Positions 24,822 to 33,959 of a DNA stretch of 64,000 bases are shown here, in pieces; position 1 is the stretch's first letter; every line of letters starts with the position of its first letter. Source of the DNA: Chryseobacterium sp. GVT01B (lineage in GTDB: Bacteria > Bacteroidota > Bacteroidia > Flavobacteriales > Weeksellaceae); assembly GCF_019970045.1 (NCBI RefSeq), contig NZ_JAHXYI010000003.1, forward strand, positions 620,001 through 684,000. The letters run 5' to 3'. A program made the translations under genes and the position numbers. The notes below the pieces were generated by a model that worked only from the letters and a program-made list of their open reading frames with translations, ran no database searches and had not been told where the DNA came from.

Positions 24822-26237
24822 TTAACGTTGTTCATCGGTTATTTTACTGACGATATTGTTGAAATAAACCTCAATATTGTCATAATTTTTATCCAGATCT
24901 CTACCATTGGCATTGACAGATTTTGGGTCTAAATGATGTTTGATTTCCCACTCATCAGGCATTCCATCATTATCTGAATCGGGGAGTGGTTTTTCCTGTC
25001 TCAAATTTGGAAATCCACCAACATCCTCCTGAGAGTCGATGATTCCATTTGTGCTTCCTTTTGATCCTTTATAAGTAAAGTTTCCGGTTTTGATATCTTT
25101 TATAATATGTAGATCAACAGCGTCACGTACCAGACTTGCTCCTCCATATTGTAAAGTTTTTTCATAGGCTTCCTGGGCGGTATGGGTGATGGTATTATTT
25201 TTAATATCGTGAGGCTGATTAATCCTGATGGAATTTTTATCTTTTTCCGTTAGGTTATACGAGGATTTCATCTGATTAAAAACACCTTCTTTCCAATTGT
25301 CTTTGGTGGTTTCAGGATTTCCCTCCATGACATTTCCATGGATATAGTATTTTCCCCAGGTATTGTAGACTTCCGTTTTCGGATTTTCATTTTTATCTAT
25401 GGCAGCAATCCGTTGTCTGGTGATGGTTGCAGGTCCGGGTTTGTAATAATTATTGATGATATTGACGTTCATTCCTTCACCGCCGTATATGCTGTTGTGC
25501 CCCCAATTATACATCACATTATTTCTGAAATCAGTAAGGTCGGTGAGAGCAAATTTACTTCCTGCATATTCTCCCAATCGTGGATTCCTACTATCGTGAT
25601 GAGCATATATATTGTGATGAAATGATGCCAGTTTACCTCCGGCAATTCCGCCGTAACCATGGGCTCCTTTCTGATGGAAGCTGTTTCTGAGGCTTTCCGC
25701 AATAATACACCACTGCAAGGTTGTATTTTCGTTGGCGTAAATGGAAACAGTTTCGTCTGTGGACCAGCTCATAGAGCAATGATCTACTATCAGATTTTTG
25801 ATGAATCTTGCACCCAAAGTATCGCCTTCAAATTTTTTCTGATCTCCCATTCTGAATCTCAGATAGCGGATAATAACGTTGTCAGCCGCTACAAATGTTT
25901 CGTAATTGGCAACGGTAATGCCGTCTCCGGGAGCGGTTTGTCCGGCAATGGTGACATTACCTTCTTTTATTTTTAAAGGAGATTCAAGATAGATGGTTCC
26001 GCTGGTTTTAAAAACGATATATCTTGGCCCTTTCTGGTTCAGGGCATATCTTAATGTTCCTTCAGAATGATTGTCTTTCAGATTGGTAACAAAATATACT
26101 TTTCCGCCACGACCTCCTGTTGTGAATCTTCCAAAACCTTCAGCACCCGGAAAGCTCAATACTTCCTGTGCATTGATCAGCGGGGAAATACTGCATAAAA
26201 TTCCGGTGGCGAATAGTCTGATGAAACTCTTTGTCAT
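24822..26237 (-). CDS. secreted polysaccharide lyase, PL1-like
   Basis: A protein of 471 residues with a signal peptide (1-23, ends PLINAQ). The beta-helix domain starts SFPGAEGFGRFTTGGRGGKV, the standard opening of Bacteroidota PL1 lyases. Later segments are IVDHCSMSWSTDETVSIY with metal-binding acidic residues, and HHDSRNPRLGEYAGSKF with the catalytic arginine. The C-terminus (about 420-450) has a calcium-binding DSDNDGMPDEWE motif. It differs strongly from the PL1 lipoprotein at 13144-14250, so the cluster carries two PL1 subfamilies. The gene is 29 bases downstream of the CE8 gene. Confidence 0.87.
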   Translation of the reverse strand: MTKSFIRLFATGILCSISPLINAQEVLSFPGAEGFGRFTTGGRGGKVYFVTNLKDNHSEGTLRYALNQKGPRYIVFKTSGTIYLESPLKIKEGNVTIAGQTAPGDGITVANYETFVAADNVIIRYLRFRMGDQKKFEGDTLGARFIKNLIVDHCSMSWSTDETVSIYANENTTLQWCIIAESLRNSFHQKGAHGYGGIAGGKLASFHHNIYAHHDSRNPRLGEYAGSKFALTDLTDFRNNVMYNWGHNSIYGGEGMNVNIINNYYKPGPATITRQRIAAIDKNENPKTEVYNTWGKYYIHGNVMEGNPETTKDNWKEGVFNQMKSSYNLTEKDKNSIRINQPHDIKNNTITHTAQEAYEKTLQYGGASLVRDAVDLHIIKDIKTGNFTYKGSKGSTNGIIDSQEDVGGFPNLRQEKPLPDSDNDGMPDEWEIKHHLDPKSVNANGRDLDKNYDNIEVYFNNIVSKITDEQR

Positions 26238-26266
26238 GATTGAAAAATTCTCTTTGAAGGGTTGAA

Positions 26267-27289
26267 TTATTTTAAACTCTTTTTCACATTCCAGTTATCC
26301 TTGCCTTTCAGGATATTGTCTGTCGTATATTTTTTTCTTTCCTGTTGGGTTAACTGATGTGACCATGAAACTCTCTGCATGACATTTGCTCCCGGCCCTT
26401 TTGAGTAGCTTTCTGCGTAAAATGTTGTCTTTTCAGCATCAGGTTTGCTCCAGTTGTGCCATCCTTCAGATTTTATTGTGGAATTGAGTTCACAATCGAT
26501 ATAAACAGTTTTAGCAAATGGCCTCCACGGTCTTCCCAGATACACCGAATGTTCCTTTGCATTACCAATAATTTTAGAATTAATAAACGCAAAACCAAAC
26601 TCATTTTCCTGTGGAGTAGAAGCTGCGGTAACATAACTTGCCGTTTCTTTGGAATAAATGATACAGTTTTCAAAAACAGCGGTTCCTGCACCGAAAATAT
26701 AATCAGTAGTACCTTCTATATAACAGTTTTTAAAATAATTTCTTGATGGTTTTGTCTTATCCTGAAGATCCTGAACTCCTTTCAGATATAAAGTATCCTG
26801 ATTTCCTAAAAACCTGCAGTTTTCAAAAGCGATCCTGTCACCTGAAGTCAATACTGCAACGGCCTGTCCAACTTTCCCTGAACTGTTTTCAAATGAAATA
26901 TTTTTAGCACTAAAATCATTGGAGTAAATAAATAGAGTAGATGAGCCTGTAGTTCCGATTTCTTTTCCGTCTGCATTTTTTTTAGAAGCAAAATCATCAT
27001 AAGTAATGATTGTTTTTTCAGAATTTTCACCTTCCAGAAAAAGAGGGCCTTTCGATTCAGGAATAACAATTTTTTCTTTATAAATTCCAGCTTTAATAAT
27101 AATTTTTGTCCTCAGATAAGAATGGTTTTCAACTGCATCTATCGCTTGCTGAACGGTTGTAAAGTCACCTTTTCCGTCTTTCGAAACCACGAGGGTTTTC
27201 TCCCTGGTCCGGAAAGAAAGAAGGCTGAATACAGCAATCAAAAAAGCAGAAAACAGCGTACAGTTTTTAAAAAGGATGGAATATCTCAT
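26267..27289 (-). CDS. pectin methylesterase, CE8 (second copy)
   Basis: A pectinesterase of 340 residues from the ATG at 27289, which gives an N-terminal hydrophobic signal or anchor (about 10-27). An ATG at 27328 adds 13 residues before it. Catalytic blocks are VGQAVAVLTSGDR, LGNQDTLYLKG, IEGTTDYIFGAGTAVF and YLGRPWRPFAKTVYID, all intact. It differs from the first CE8 by an insert near KGVQDLQDKTKPSRNYF. The two CE8 enzymes may prefer different methylation patterns (inference). It lies 82 bases after the susD-like gene. Confidence 0.89.
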   Translation of the reverse strand: MRYSILFKNCTLFSAFLIAVFSLLSFRTREKTLVVSKDGKGDFTTVQQAIDAVENHSYLRTKIIIKAGIYKEKIVIPESKGPLFLEGENSEKTIITYDDFASKKNADGKEIGTTGSSTLFIYSNDFSAKNISFENSSGKVGQAVAVLTSGDRIAFENCRFLGNQDTLYLKGVQDLQDKTKPSRNYFKNCYIEGTTDYIFGAGTAVFENCIIYSKETASYVTAASTPQENEFGFAFINSKIIGNAKEHSVYLGRPWRPFAKTVYIDCELNSTIKSEGWHNWSKPDAEKTTFYAESYSKGPGANVMQRVSWSHQLTQQERKKYTTDNILKGKDNWNVKKSLK

Positions 27290-27371
27290 AAAGCAATTTT
27301 GGTTTAAAATACAGGCTGTGTTCTTCAAGAGATCAGCCTGTATTTTTGATATGAATGTAAACTTAAACTGT

Positions 27372-29207
27372 CTAGTATCCGTAATCCTGAGTAAGATTAT
27401 AATTTGAATTGATTACGTCCAGGGCTATAGGAAGAAGTTCCTTTTTATTAGGCTGGAAATAATAAGCATAGCTTTTCACAGGATCTCCGTTGATGTAAGG
27501 CTGTGTCATGGCAAGTCTCCAGTTGATTTTTGTATATCCTGAAGGCGTGGCAACACTTTGGTTAGGATTGTAGAAAACATCGGCTTTGTTGATTCCGTTG
27601 ACATAAATATCCATGTCCAGTACATTTTGCTGTGCTGTTTTTGTAGGAACATAATTGACAACGGTTGATGCCGGTTTTTTATAAAAAATATATTCAGGAA
27701 CGTTGGCATAAGCTCCGGTACCATTCATGAAATCTGTTAATTTCTGTCTGGTTTCATTGATTTTTGTTTCCAGAAGGTTCCAACGGATCAGATCATATTT
27801 TCTTAATCCCTCGCCTCCGAATTCCAGCAGTCTTTCCTGTACAATATACTGGAAAAACTGATTTTTGGAAGTTGGGATCGTTCCCACCTGGCCTGGATTT
27901 CCGGCATAAGCTCTTTGTCTGACAGCCATTACGGCATCTATAGCTTCCTGAGAAGGCGCACTGTGAAGTTGGTTATCTGCCTCTGCAAACATTAATAAAA
28001 TATCTGCATATCTCAAAAGTGGCCAGTCAATTCCTAAATTCTGGGAAGTTCCTGTGATGCTTGTCCATGATTTTCTGAATTTTCCATCATTCCAGTTGAT
28101 AGAAGTCTGAAGATCTTCCTGTTTGCTTGTGCTTACTCTAAAAATAGCAATATTAACATCTCTTCTCAAATCATTTTTACCGAATTCATAGAAATAAGTA
28201 GGAATAGCACTGATTCCTCCTGCTGATTTCCAGTCTGAATCATCATGTCTTAACCCATTATAATATCCGATTTTAGAATCTGTTCGTGAGTTTCCTCCAA
28301 ACGCTCCGACAGCGAAAATAATTTCATTCGTTGTATCCGGACTGTTGGTGTGCAGTGATCTGAAAAGACCTTCATAGCTTGGATTTAGCTTATGCTGCCC
28401 GGAATTGATGATTTCTTTACACTCATCATAAGCGATCTGGTAATATTTCTGAGGATTGGTGCCTTGTACCATTAATTGGGGACTTCTTCTCAGAGAATAT
28501 CCTGCTCTTGCCAGGGCGATTCTTGCTCTTAATCCTTTTACTGCAGCTTTTGAAAGTCTTTGTGCTGTAGTTCCTCCTTCAGATTTCCACGGAACTAAGG
28601 CTGAAGCTTTAGCAAGATCTTCCAGTATCTGATCATAAATGATGTCACGATCTGTTTTAGGTAAATATACCGAAGGAAGATCAGCTGAAGGTTTGTCCTG
28701 AAATGGAACATCTCCCCAGTTTTTAATAAGATCAAAGTAGAACATTGCTCTTAATGTCAAAGCTTCCCCGAGATAACGGTCCATCAGTTTTTTATCAGCT
28801 GCGGATCCGGTTTGATACACCGGAGAAAGTGGAATGTTTTTAATAACAAGATTGGCTCTTTCGATACCTGCGTAAGTATCCAGGAAAGGTCTTAATAATT
28901 CTGTATTGGTAGGAACTGCTCCAAAACAGCTGACTCCTCTTCTGTCATTGGCATTGTAATCTCCTGATGTCCTGAAGTCGTCTCCTGACTGAGAGAGAAT
29001 AAGGTTCATTCTCTGTCCATAGGTATTGTCACCCATAGCACTGTTATAAACTCCCACAAGAGCAGCAAAAGTATCCGGCGCTGAGTCAAACTGCTGTTTT
29101 TCTGCGGTGTTGGAAAGGTTTTCTACCTCTAAATATTCGCTGCATGAATTCAGGGTCACCACAAAGGCAAGAGATAAAAAAAGGCTTGAAAATTTATTTT
29201 TGTTCAT
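27372..29207 (-). CDS. susD-like: SusD/RagB-like glycan-binding lipoprotein
   Basis: An outer-membrane lipoprotein of 611 residues (LNSC, Cys22). SusD landmarks are ENLSNTAEKQQFDS and AGIERANLVIKN in the first tetratricopeptide-like helices. Further on come GEALTLRAMFYFDLIKNWGDVPF, WPLLRYADILLMFAEADNQ and FGGEGLRKYDLIRWN near the C-terminus. It captures oligosaccharides at the surface and caps the SusC channel. Ten bases separate it from the susC-like gene upstream. The ligand is most likely oligogalacturonide, given the cluster. Confidence 0.92.
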   Translation of the reverse strand: MNKNKFSSLFLSLAFVVTLNSCSEYLEVENLSNTAEKQQFDSAPDTFAALVGVYNSAMGDNTYGQRMNLILSQSGDDFRTSGDYNANDRRGVSCFGAVPTNTELLRPFLDTYAGIERANLVIKNIPLSPVYQTGSAADKKLMDRYLGEALTLRAMFYFDLIKNWGDVPFQDKPSADLPSVYLPKTDRDIIYDQILEDLAKASALVPWKSEGGTTAQRLSKAAVKGLRARIALARAGYSLRRSPQLMVQGTNPQKYYQIAYDECKEIINSGQHKLNPSYEGLFRSLHTNSPDTTNEIIFAVGAFGGNSRTDSKIGYYNGLRHDDSDWKSAGGISAIPTYFYEFGKNDLRRDVNIAIFRVSTSKQEDLQTSINWNDGKFRKSWTSITGTSQNLGIDWPLLRYADILLMFAEADNQLHSAPSQEAIDAVMAVRQRAYAGNPGQVGTIPTSKNQFFQYIVQERLLEFGGEGLRKYDLIRWNLLETKINETRQKLTDFMNGTGAYANVPEYIFYKKPASTVVNYVPTKTAQQNVLDMDIYVNGINKADVFYNPNQSVATPSGYTKINWRLAMTQPYINGDPVKSYAYYFQPNKKELLPIALDVINSNYNLTQDYGY

Positions 29208-29217
29208 AGCGTTCGTT

Positions 29218-32200
29218 TTAGAAAGTGATATCTACTCCTGATAAGATAAATCGGCTTCTTGGATAAGCTGAATAATCAACTCCAGGAGTTAATGGATTTC
29301 TTCTTGTATTGGCTTCCGGATCGAATCCCGAATAGCCGGTAATTGTAAATAAATTATTCACGGTGGCATACAGTCTCAGGTTTTTCACTCCGATGGCTTC
29401 CAGAGATCCTTTTGGCAGACTATATCCTATGGTAAGGTTATTCAGTCTTAAGAATGAACCGTCTTCAATGGCATACGAATGCAGGAAGTACGCTCCTGCA
29501 GGTGGAGTCCACATCGTTGTATTGGCATTCAGGGCTGCAAGGGCGGTTGGGTCGGTTACTTTATTTCCCGCATTGTCAAACCATCTCCAACGGTCTGCCA
29601 CTTCAGCCAGCATATTGTTATCTTTATACAGATATTGAGTTGTATATTCTACTTTGTTGGCATTATACACCTTATTTCCTATTGAAAAATTGAAAAGAAG
29701 GCTCATATCCCAGTTCTTATATCGGAAGGTCTGGGTAAAACCACCGTAGAATTTAGGCTGAGCGCTACCAAGATCAGTCATATCTTTGCTGTCAATGACA
29801 CCGTCGCCATTAAGATCCTGAAGTTTAAGATCTCCCGGCTGTATAGCTTTGGCACCGTTGGCTACTGCAGCAGAATTTGGAATTCCTGTTTTTAGCGTAT
29901 AAATTTGAGTGGCTGAGTCATAATTAAAATCACTCACTTCATATCTTCCGGCCGTTACATATCCCCAATAAGTTCCTACCGGTTTGCCTACCTGTACCAG
30001 GAAGTCAAATAAGTTATTCTGCCATCCGGAAGGGTAGTAGTAAGAATTTGAACTTGCTGAGGCGTTGTTTCCTAAGCTTTTGATCGTATTTCTGTTGGAT
30101 GAGATATTGGCATCAATCTTCCATGAAAAATTTTCTTTACTGATGATGGTACTTCCCATTGATAATTCGATCCCTTTATTTTCACTGCTTCCTGAATTTT
30201 GATATTGAAATTCATATCCGGAGGTCTGTGGTATTTTAGCCAGTAATAAAAGGTCCTTTGTATGAGTCTTATAGACATCAAGGGTACCATAAAGTCTTCC
30301 CTTGAATAAACCAAAGTCTATCCCCGCATTATAAGAAGTTGCCGTTTCCCATTTCACGTTAGGATTTGCCATGATATTTCCTGTTGTGGCACCAGGTGTA
30401 ACACTGGTTCCAAAAGCATATCCATAATCTGAAGAAGAGGTGAAGAAGGTATCATATAAAAAGGCTCCGATTCTGTTGTTTCCCGATTTTCCGTATCCTA
30501 AACGAAGCTTCAGTTCATTGACAAAATTGCTCTGTTTTAAGAAATTTTCTTCTTTGATCTTCCATGCTAAAGATGCCGCTGGGAAATATCCCCACTGGTT
30601 AGGGCCTGGTTTGAAAACACTTGAGCCGTCAGCTCTCATGGATACCGTTGCGATATATTTATTATTATAGATGTAATTTACTCTTCCAAAGAAAGAAGCC
30701 AGGCGGTCTACTTCTCTTGCAGTTTTAGGAGCATCCTGAATCATTCCTGAGGGAGGAGAAGCCAGCTGTGAATTGGCAAATGCTTCCTGTGCTGAAGAAG
30801 ATTTCGGGAACCATTTGATATTAATAGATGTCGATTCTCCGTCTGTTCTTACCGTTTCCTGACCTGCTAGCAAATCCAGCTTATGATTTCCAAAGGTTCT
30901 TCTATAATTCAGGGTATTGGTATTGGTAATTCTTCTGGTTTGAGCGTTGCTTAAAAATACTACAGGCTGATCATTATTTTGTCTTGCAAGGTTGGTTACC
31001 GGACCGGAAAACTGGTTGACAACCTGATCTCTCTGTACATATCCGATTACACTTCGGAAAGTGAAGTCTTTACTGATTTTATAATCAAGCGTTGCATTAA
31101 GCAATAAATCGTTTCTTCCGCTTTCTTTTACTTCATCATTGGCCAATAGAATTGGATTGACAAGATTGGTCTGATCTGCGAATAACGGATCAAATTCATC
31201 AACATCTACCGTAGAACCTCCTTCAAAAGGCTGATATCTTATAGCATTTCTCAATCTGTTGGTCGTTTGCGAACCGGAAGCGGAAGTTCCCGCACCATAA
31301 ATCATTTGGCGGCTGTAACGGGCATTAAGACCAATGCTCAGTTTTTTTGAAATATCATAATCATATCTGAAGTTGGCCATATTTCTTTTAAATCCGGAAC
31401 CAATCATAATTCCGTCTTCTTCAACATTATTCAGAGTTAAAGAGAATGCCGAATTTTCATTTCCTCCGGATAGAGATACATTATGGGTAAAGTTGAAGGC
31501 TTCTCTTCCGAAAAGTTTATCCTGCCAGTTTACATTCTTGACAGATTTATATTTATCCAGCTGATCAAATGTTCCGTAGCGGTTGTTAAAAGTTTCAATA
31601 TCTTTCAGGTCTCCATTCTTATAATATTGTTCATACTGATAGAGTACATACTCATAAGGATCCAGAACATTAAGCTTGTTCTGAATACTTCTTACTCCTA
31701 CAAAACCATTATAATTGATTGTTGTTTTCCCCTTTTTACGGCCTCCTTTTGTCGTGATCAGAACAACACCATTGGCTCCTCTTGAACCGAATATAGAGGT
31801 TGATGAAGCATCTTTTAATACCTCTATTGATTCTATTTCCTTTGGCGATAAGATCGTCAGGGCATTATCCATCTGCACCCCATCTACAATATAGAGCGGG
31901 GCATTACTTTGAGTGATGGAGTTTCCGCCGCGGATGACAATATCCACATCAGCTCCGGGAGATCCCTCACTCAGGGAAACCTGCACTCCGGCCAGTCTTC
32001 CCTGGATAGCTTCAGCAGCATTGGTAGACGGCATATCTTTAAGCGCTTCGCCTTTCACCGAAGAAACAGCGTTGGTAACATCTTTTTTAGAAACCTTTGT
32101 ATATCCCACTAAAACCACATCATCCAGTTTGGTTTCTTTATCTTTTTTTGTTTCTTTTTCTTGAGCCATTGCAAGGACAGGAAGCAGAAAAACAGTTAAA

Positions 32201-32235
32201 TATAACCACTTTATTGATTGTACTCTTTTATCCAT
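29218..32235 (-). CDS. susC-like: SusC/RagA-like TonB-dependent importer
   Basis: An outer-membrane receptor of 1005 residues with a signal peptide (1-24, ends VLAMAQ). A short charged stretch is followed directly by the TonB box region LDDVVLVGYTKV, then the plug (about 45-165; SPKEIESIEVLKDASSTSIFG, GANGVVLITTKGG), then the 22-strand barrel ending in FILSGVDITF. The CarboxypepD_reg-like domain that usually precedes the TonB box of SusC proteins is missing, which makes this one shorter at the N-terminus. It partners with the SusD-like protein and imports pectin oligosaccharides. A LacI-type palindrome lies 126 bases before the start. Confidence 0.92.
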   Translation of the reverse strand: MDKRVQSIKWLYLTVFLLPVLAMAQEKETKKDKETKLDDVVLVGYTKVSKKDVTNAVSSVKGEALKDMPSTNAAEAIQGRLAGVQVSLSEGSPGADVDIVIRGGNSITQSNAPLYIVDGVQMDNALTILSPKEIESIEVLKDASSTSIFGSRGANGVVLITTKGGRKKGKTTINYNGFVGVRSIQNKLNVLDPYEYVLYQYEQYYKNGDLKDIETFNNRYGTFDQLDKYKSVKNVNWQDKLFGREAFNFTHNVSLSGGNENSAFSLTLNNVEEDGIMIGSGFKRNMANFRYDYDISKKLSIGLNARYSRQMIYGAGTSASGSQTTNRLRNAIRYQPFEGGSTVDVDEFDPLFADQTNLVNPILLANDEVKESGRNDLLLNATLDYKISKDFTFRSVIGYVQRDQVVNQFSGPVTNLARQNNDQPVVFLSNAQTRRITNTNTLNYRRTFGNHKLDLLAGQETVRTDGESTSINIKWFPKSSSAQEAFANSQLASPPSGMIQDAPKTAREVDRLASFFGRVNYIYNNKYIATVSMRADGSSVFKPGPNQWGYFPAASLAWKIKEENFLKQSNFVNELKLRLGYGKSGNNRIGAFLYDTFFTSSSDYGYAFGTSVTPGATTGNIMANPNVKWETATSYNAGIDFGLFKGRLYGTLDVYKTHTKDLLLLAKIPQTSGYEFQYQNSGSSENKGIELSMGSTIISKENFSWKIDANISSNRNTIKSLGNNASASSNSYYYPSGWQNNLFDFLVQVGKPVGTYWGYVTAGRYEVSDFNYDSATQIYTLKTGIPNSAAVANGAKAIQPGDLKLQDLNGDGVIDSKDMTDLGSAQPKFYGGFTQTFRYKNWDMSLLFNFSIGNKVYNANKVEYTTQYLYKDNNMLAEVADRWRWFDNAGNKVTDPTALAALNANTTMWTPPAGAYFLHSYAIEDGSFLRLNNLTIGYSLPKGSLEAIGVKNLRLYATVNNLFTITGYSGFDPEANTRRNPLTPGVDYSAYPRSRFILSGVDITF

Positions 32236-32360
32236 TTTGTATCCTTATAGTTTTAATTCTTGGTTGAAAGTTTTTTCAATCGTTCTTGTTTAGGACTGTT
32301 AAGTATTATTCTGCGGACTTTAGTGGTCATGAAGCTTTTTAATATTTTATTACGCTTTAG

Positions 32361-32374
32361 TGCAATCGATTGCG
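32361..32374. promoter_or_regulatory. LacI operator before susC
   Basis: TGCAATCGATTGCG carries the 12-base perfect palindrome GCAATCGATTGC. It lies about 30 bases downstream of the predicted susC -7 element, a position where bound repressor blocks elongation or initiation. Confidence 0.75.
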
Positions 32375-32403
32375 TAATTTTTTATAAAACATTATTCTGG
32401 CTC

Positions 32404-32433
32404 CTAAACTAATATTATTTTTCAATATGCAAA
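32404..32433 (-). promoter_or_regulatory. susC promoter
   Basis: On the minus strand TTTG (32433-32430), an 18-base spacer and TAGTTTAG (32411-32404) approximate the Bacteroidota -33/-7 consensus, with one mismatch in the -7 element. Confidence 0.5.
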
Positions 32434-33046
32434 GAAAAAAATGTTATTTTTTTATTAATTTGATGGTTTAAATAAAAATATTCTATCCAACTATAGAGAT
32501 TTTTTATTGTGTAACATATTGTAAATGAAGTTAATATTGGTTTTTACTAAATGTTGTACAATTAGGTGGAAATTTTTCATTTTTTTAATGCTTAAGATTT
32601 AGAAAACTTAAAAATAACTTAATATTCATATGTTTTTTGCATCCCATAAATCCCTGAATTATTATCTTGGAATTAAATTTTGTAATATTTTCTGATTTTT
32701 GTCATATTTTTTTATGGTATTTTGAATCTCTATTTTGTTGTTTTTAATAATATATCATAATATATATAGTATGTTTTATAAAAGTGTTTAATTTTTATTA
32801 ATTTTACATATTGTAAATACCTTTTTATTTTGGCATGATTTTATATTTTTGAAGGTTCCTGGTTCTGTTTTTGGTTAATTTTTTTTAAATGAAAAGTTTT
32901 TATTTCAATAAAAATTAGCGTAATTTCCAATTATATGTGTCTGAAAATCAGATTATTTAAAATTTAAATTAATTTTTTGTTAACTAATTGAAGAATAATT
33001 CTATATTTATCCCACAAGTATTTCTGCCAATTTTAGTGTAATTTTA

Positions 33047-33060
33047 TGCAATCGATTACA
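33047..33060. promoter_or_regulatory. LacI operator before kduI
   Basis: TGCAATCGATTACA differs from the perfect palindrome by one base. It overlaps an in-frame upstream ATG of kduI and thereby argues for the downstream start at 33115. Confidence 0.75.
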
Positions 33061-33114
33061 TTTAATTTAACTGGTTTGAGAAAACCGCAAAAAAAGAAAA
33101 GTAAAAATAGGAGT

Positions 33115-33951
33115 ATGATACAGTCAGAATTTCGCTACGCCCATCATCCGGAAGATGTTAAAAATTATACCACAGAAGATCTTAGGAGGGAGTTTCTGAT
33201 CAATGATTTATTCAATGAGGATAAGATAAAATTAGTCTATTCTATGTATGACAGACTTATTGTAGGAGGGATAATGCCTTCTTCCAAAGCTTTGAAGCTG
33301 GAACCTACAGATGATCTTAAAGCTGAAAATTTTCTTGACAGAAGAGAGTTGGGAATCATCAACGTAGGTGGTGCCGGAAAAGTAACGGTAGATGGAACGG
33401 TATACAACCTTAGGAATAAAGAAGCTTTATACGTGGGAAAAGGAGCTAAAGAAGTCTTTTTTGAAAAAGATGGTGAAGAGCAAACCTATTTCTACATCAA
33501 TTCAGCGCCGGCACATCATTCATATCCCACAAAGAAAATCACGAAAAATGAAGCGGAAATTGTGGTATTGGGTGAAGAAAAGTACGCCAACAAACGTACA
33601 ATCAATAAACTGATTGTGAATTCTGTAGTTGAAACATGTCAGCTTCAGATGGGAATGACGGAACTGCACCCCGGAAGTGTATGGAATACAATGCCCGCCC
33701 ATACCCATGCCAGAAGAATGGAAGCGTATTTTTATTTTGATCTGGAAGAAGGGCAGACGGTAAGTCATTTTATGGGACAGCCTCATGAAACCCGTCATCT
33801 GTTTATGATCAACAGACAAGCTGTACTGTCTCCGGAATGGTCTATTCATTCAGGAGTAGGAACAACTCATTATACTTTTATCTGGGGTATGGCCGGAGAA
33901 AATATGGACTACGGTGATATGGACGGTATCAAAACAAACGAACTAAAGTAA
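33115..33951 (+). CDS. kduI: 5-dehydro-4-deoxy-D-glucuronate isomerase
   Basis: A cytoplasmic isomerase (DKI to DKII) of 278 residues from the ATG at 33115, the same length as the E. coli protein. An ATG at 33046 would add 23 basic residues and sits on the operator, so I reject it. Family landmarks are the N-terminal RYAHHPEDVKNYTTEDLRREFL and YDRLIVGGIMPS. Zinc ligands fall in PAHTHARRMEAYFYF (His, His, Glu) and in HSGVGTTHYTFIWG (His). It takes the keto form made by KdgF to the substrate of KduD. It is the first gene of the plus-strand catabolic operon, with kduD eight bases downstream. Confidence 0.94.
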   Translation: MIQSEFRYAHHPEDVKNYTTEDLRREFLINDLFNEDKIKLVYSMYDRLIVGGIMPSSKALKLEPTDDLKAENFLDRRELGIINVGGAGKVTVDGTVYNLRNKEALYVGKGAKEVFFEKDGEEQTYFYINSAPAHHSYPTKKITKNEAEIVVLGEEKYANKRTINKLIVNSVVETCQLQMGMTELHPGSVWNTMPAHTHARRMEAYFYFDLEEGQTVSHFMGQPHETRHLFMINRQAVLSPEWSIHSGVGTTHYTFIWGMAGENMDYGDMDGIKTNELK

Positions 33952-33959
33952 TTTTTCTA

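Larger units (their letters stand above)
32236..33114. other. divergent regulatory region between susC and kduI
   Basis: This stretch of 879 very AT-rich bases has no gene. Each end has a LacI-type palindrome (32361-32374 and 33047-33060), and a -33/-7 pair for susC sits at 32404-32433. The unusually long middle (32450-33000) is A/T-rich and may be curved; I see no conserved RNA fold. Confidence 0.6.

Noticed and set aside
24773..24835. Longer start for the second DUF4861 protein
   Set aside because: It overlaps the upstream PL1-like gene and places 21 polar residues before the signal peptide.
32450..33000. Small gene or riboswitch in the long susC-kduI gap
   Set aside because: The stretch is extremely AT-rich with stops in all frames, and I can see no conserved aptamer-like stem pattern.
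33046..33114. Longer KduI N-terminus starting at 33046
   Set aside because: The extension is basic, foreign to the family and overlaps the operator. The ATG at 33115 gives exactly 278 residues, as in E. coli KduI.
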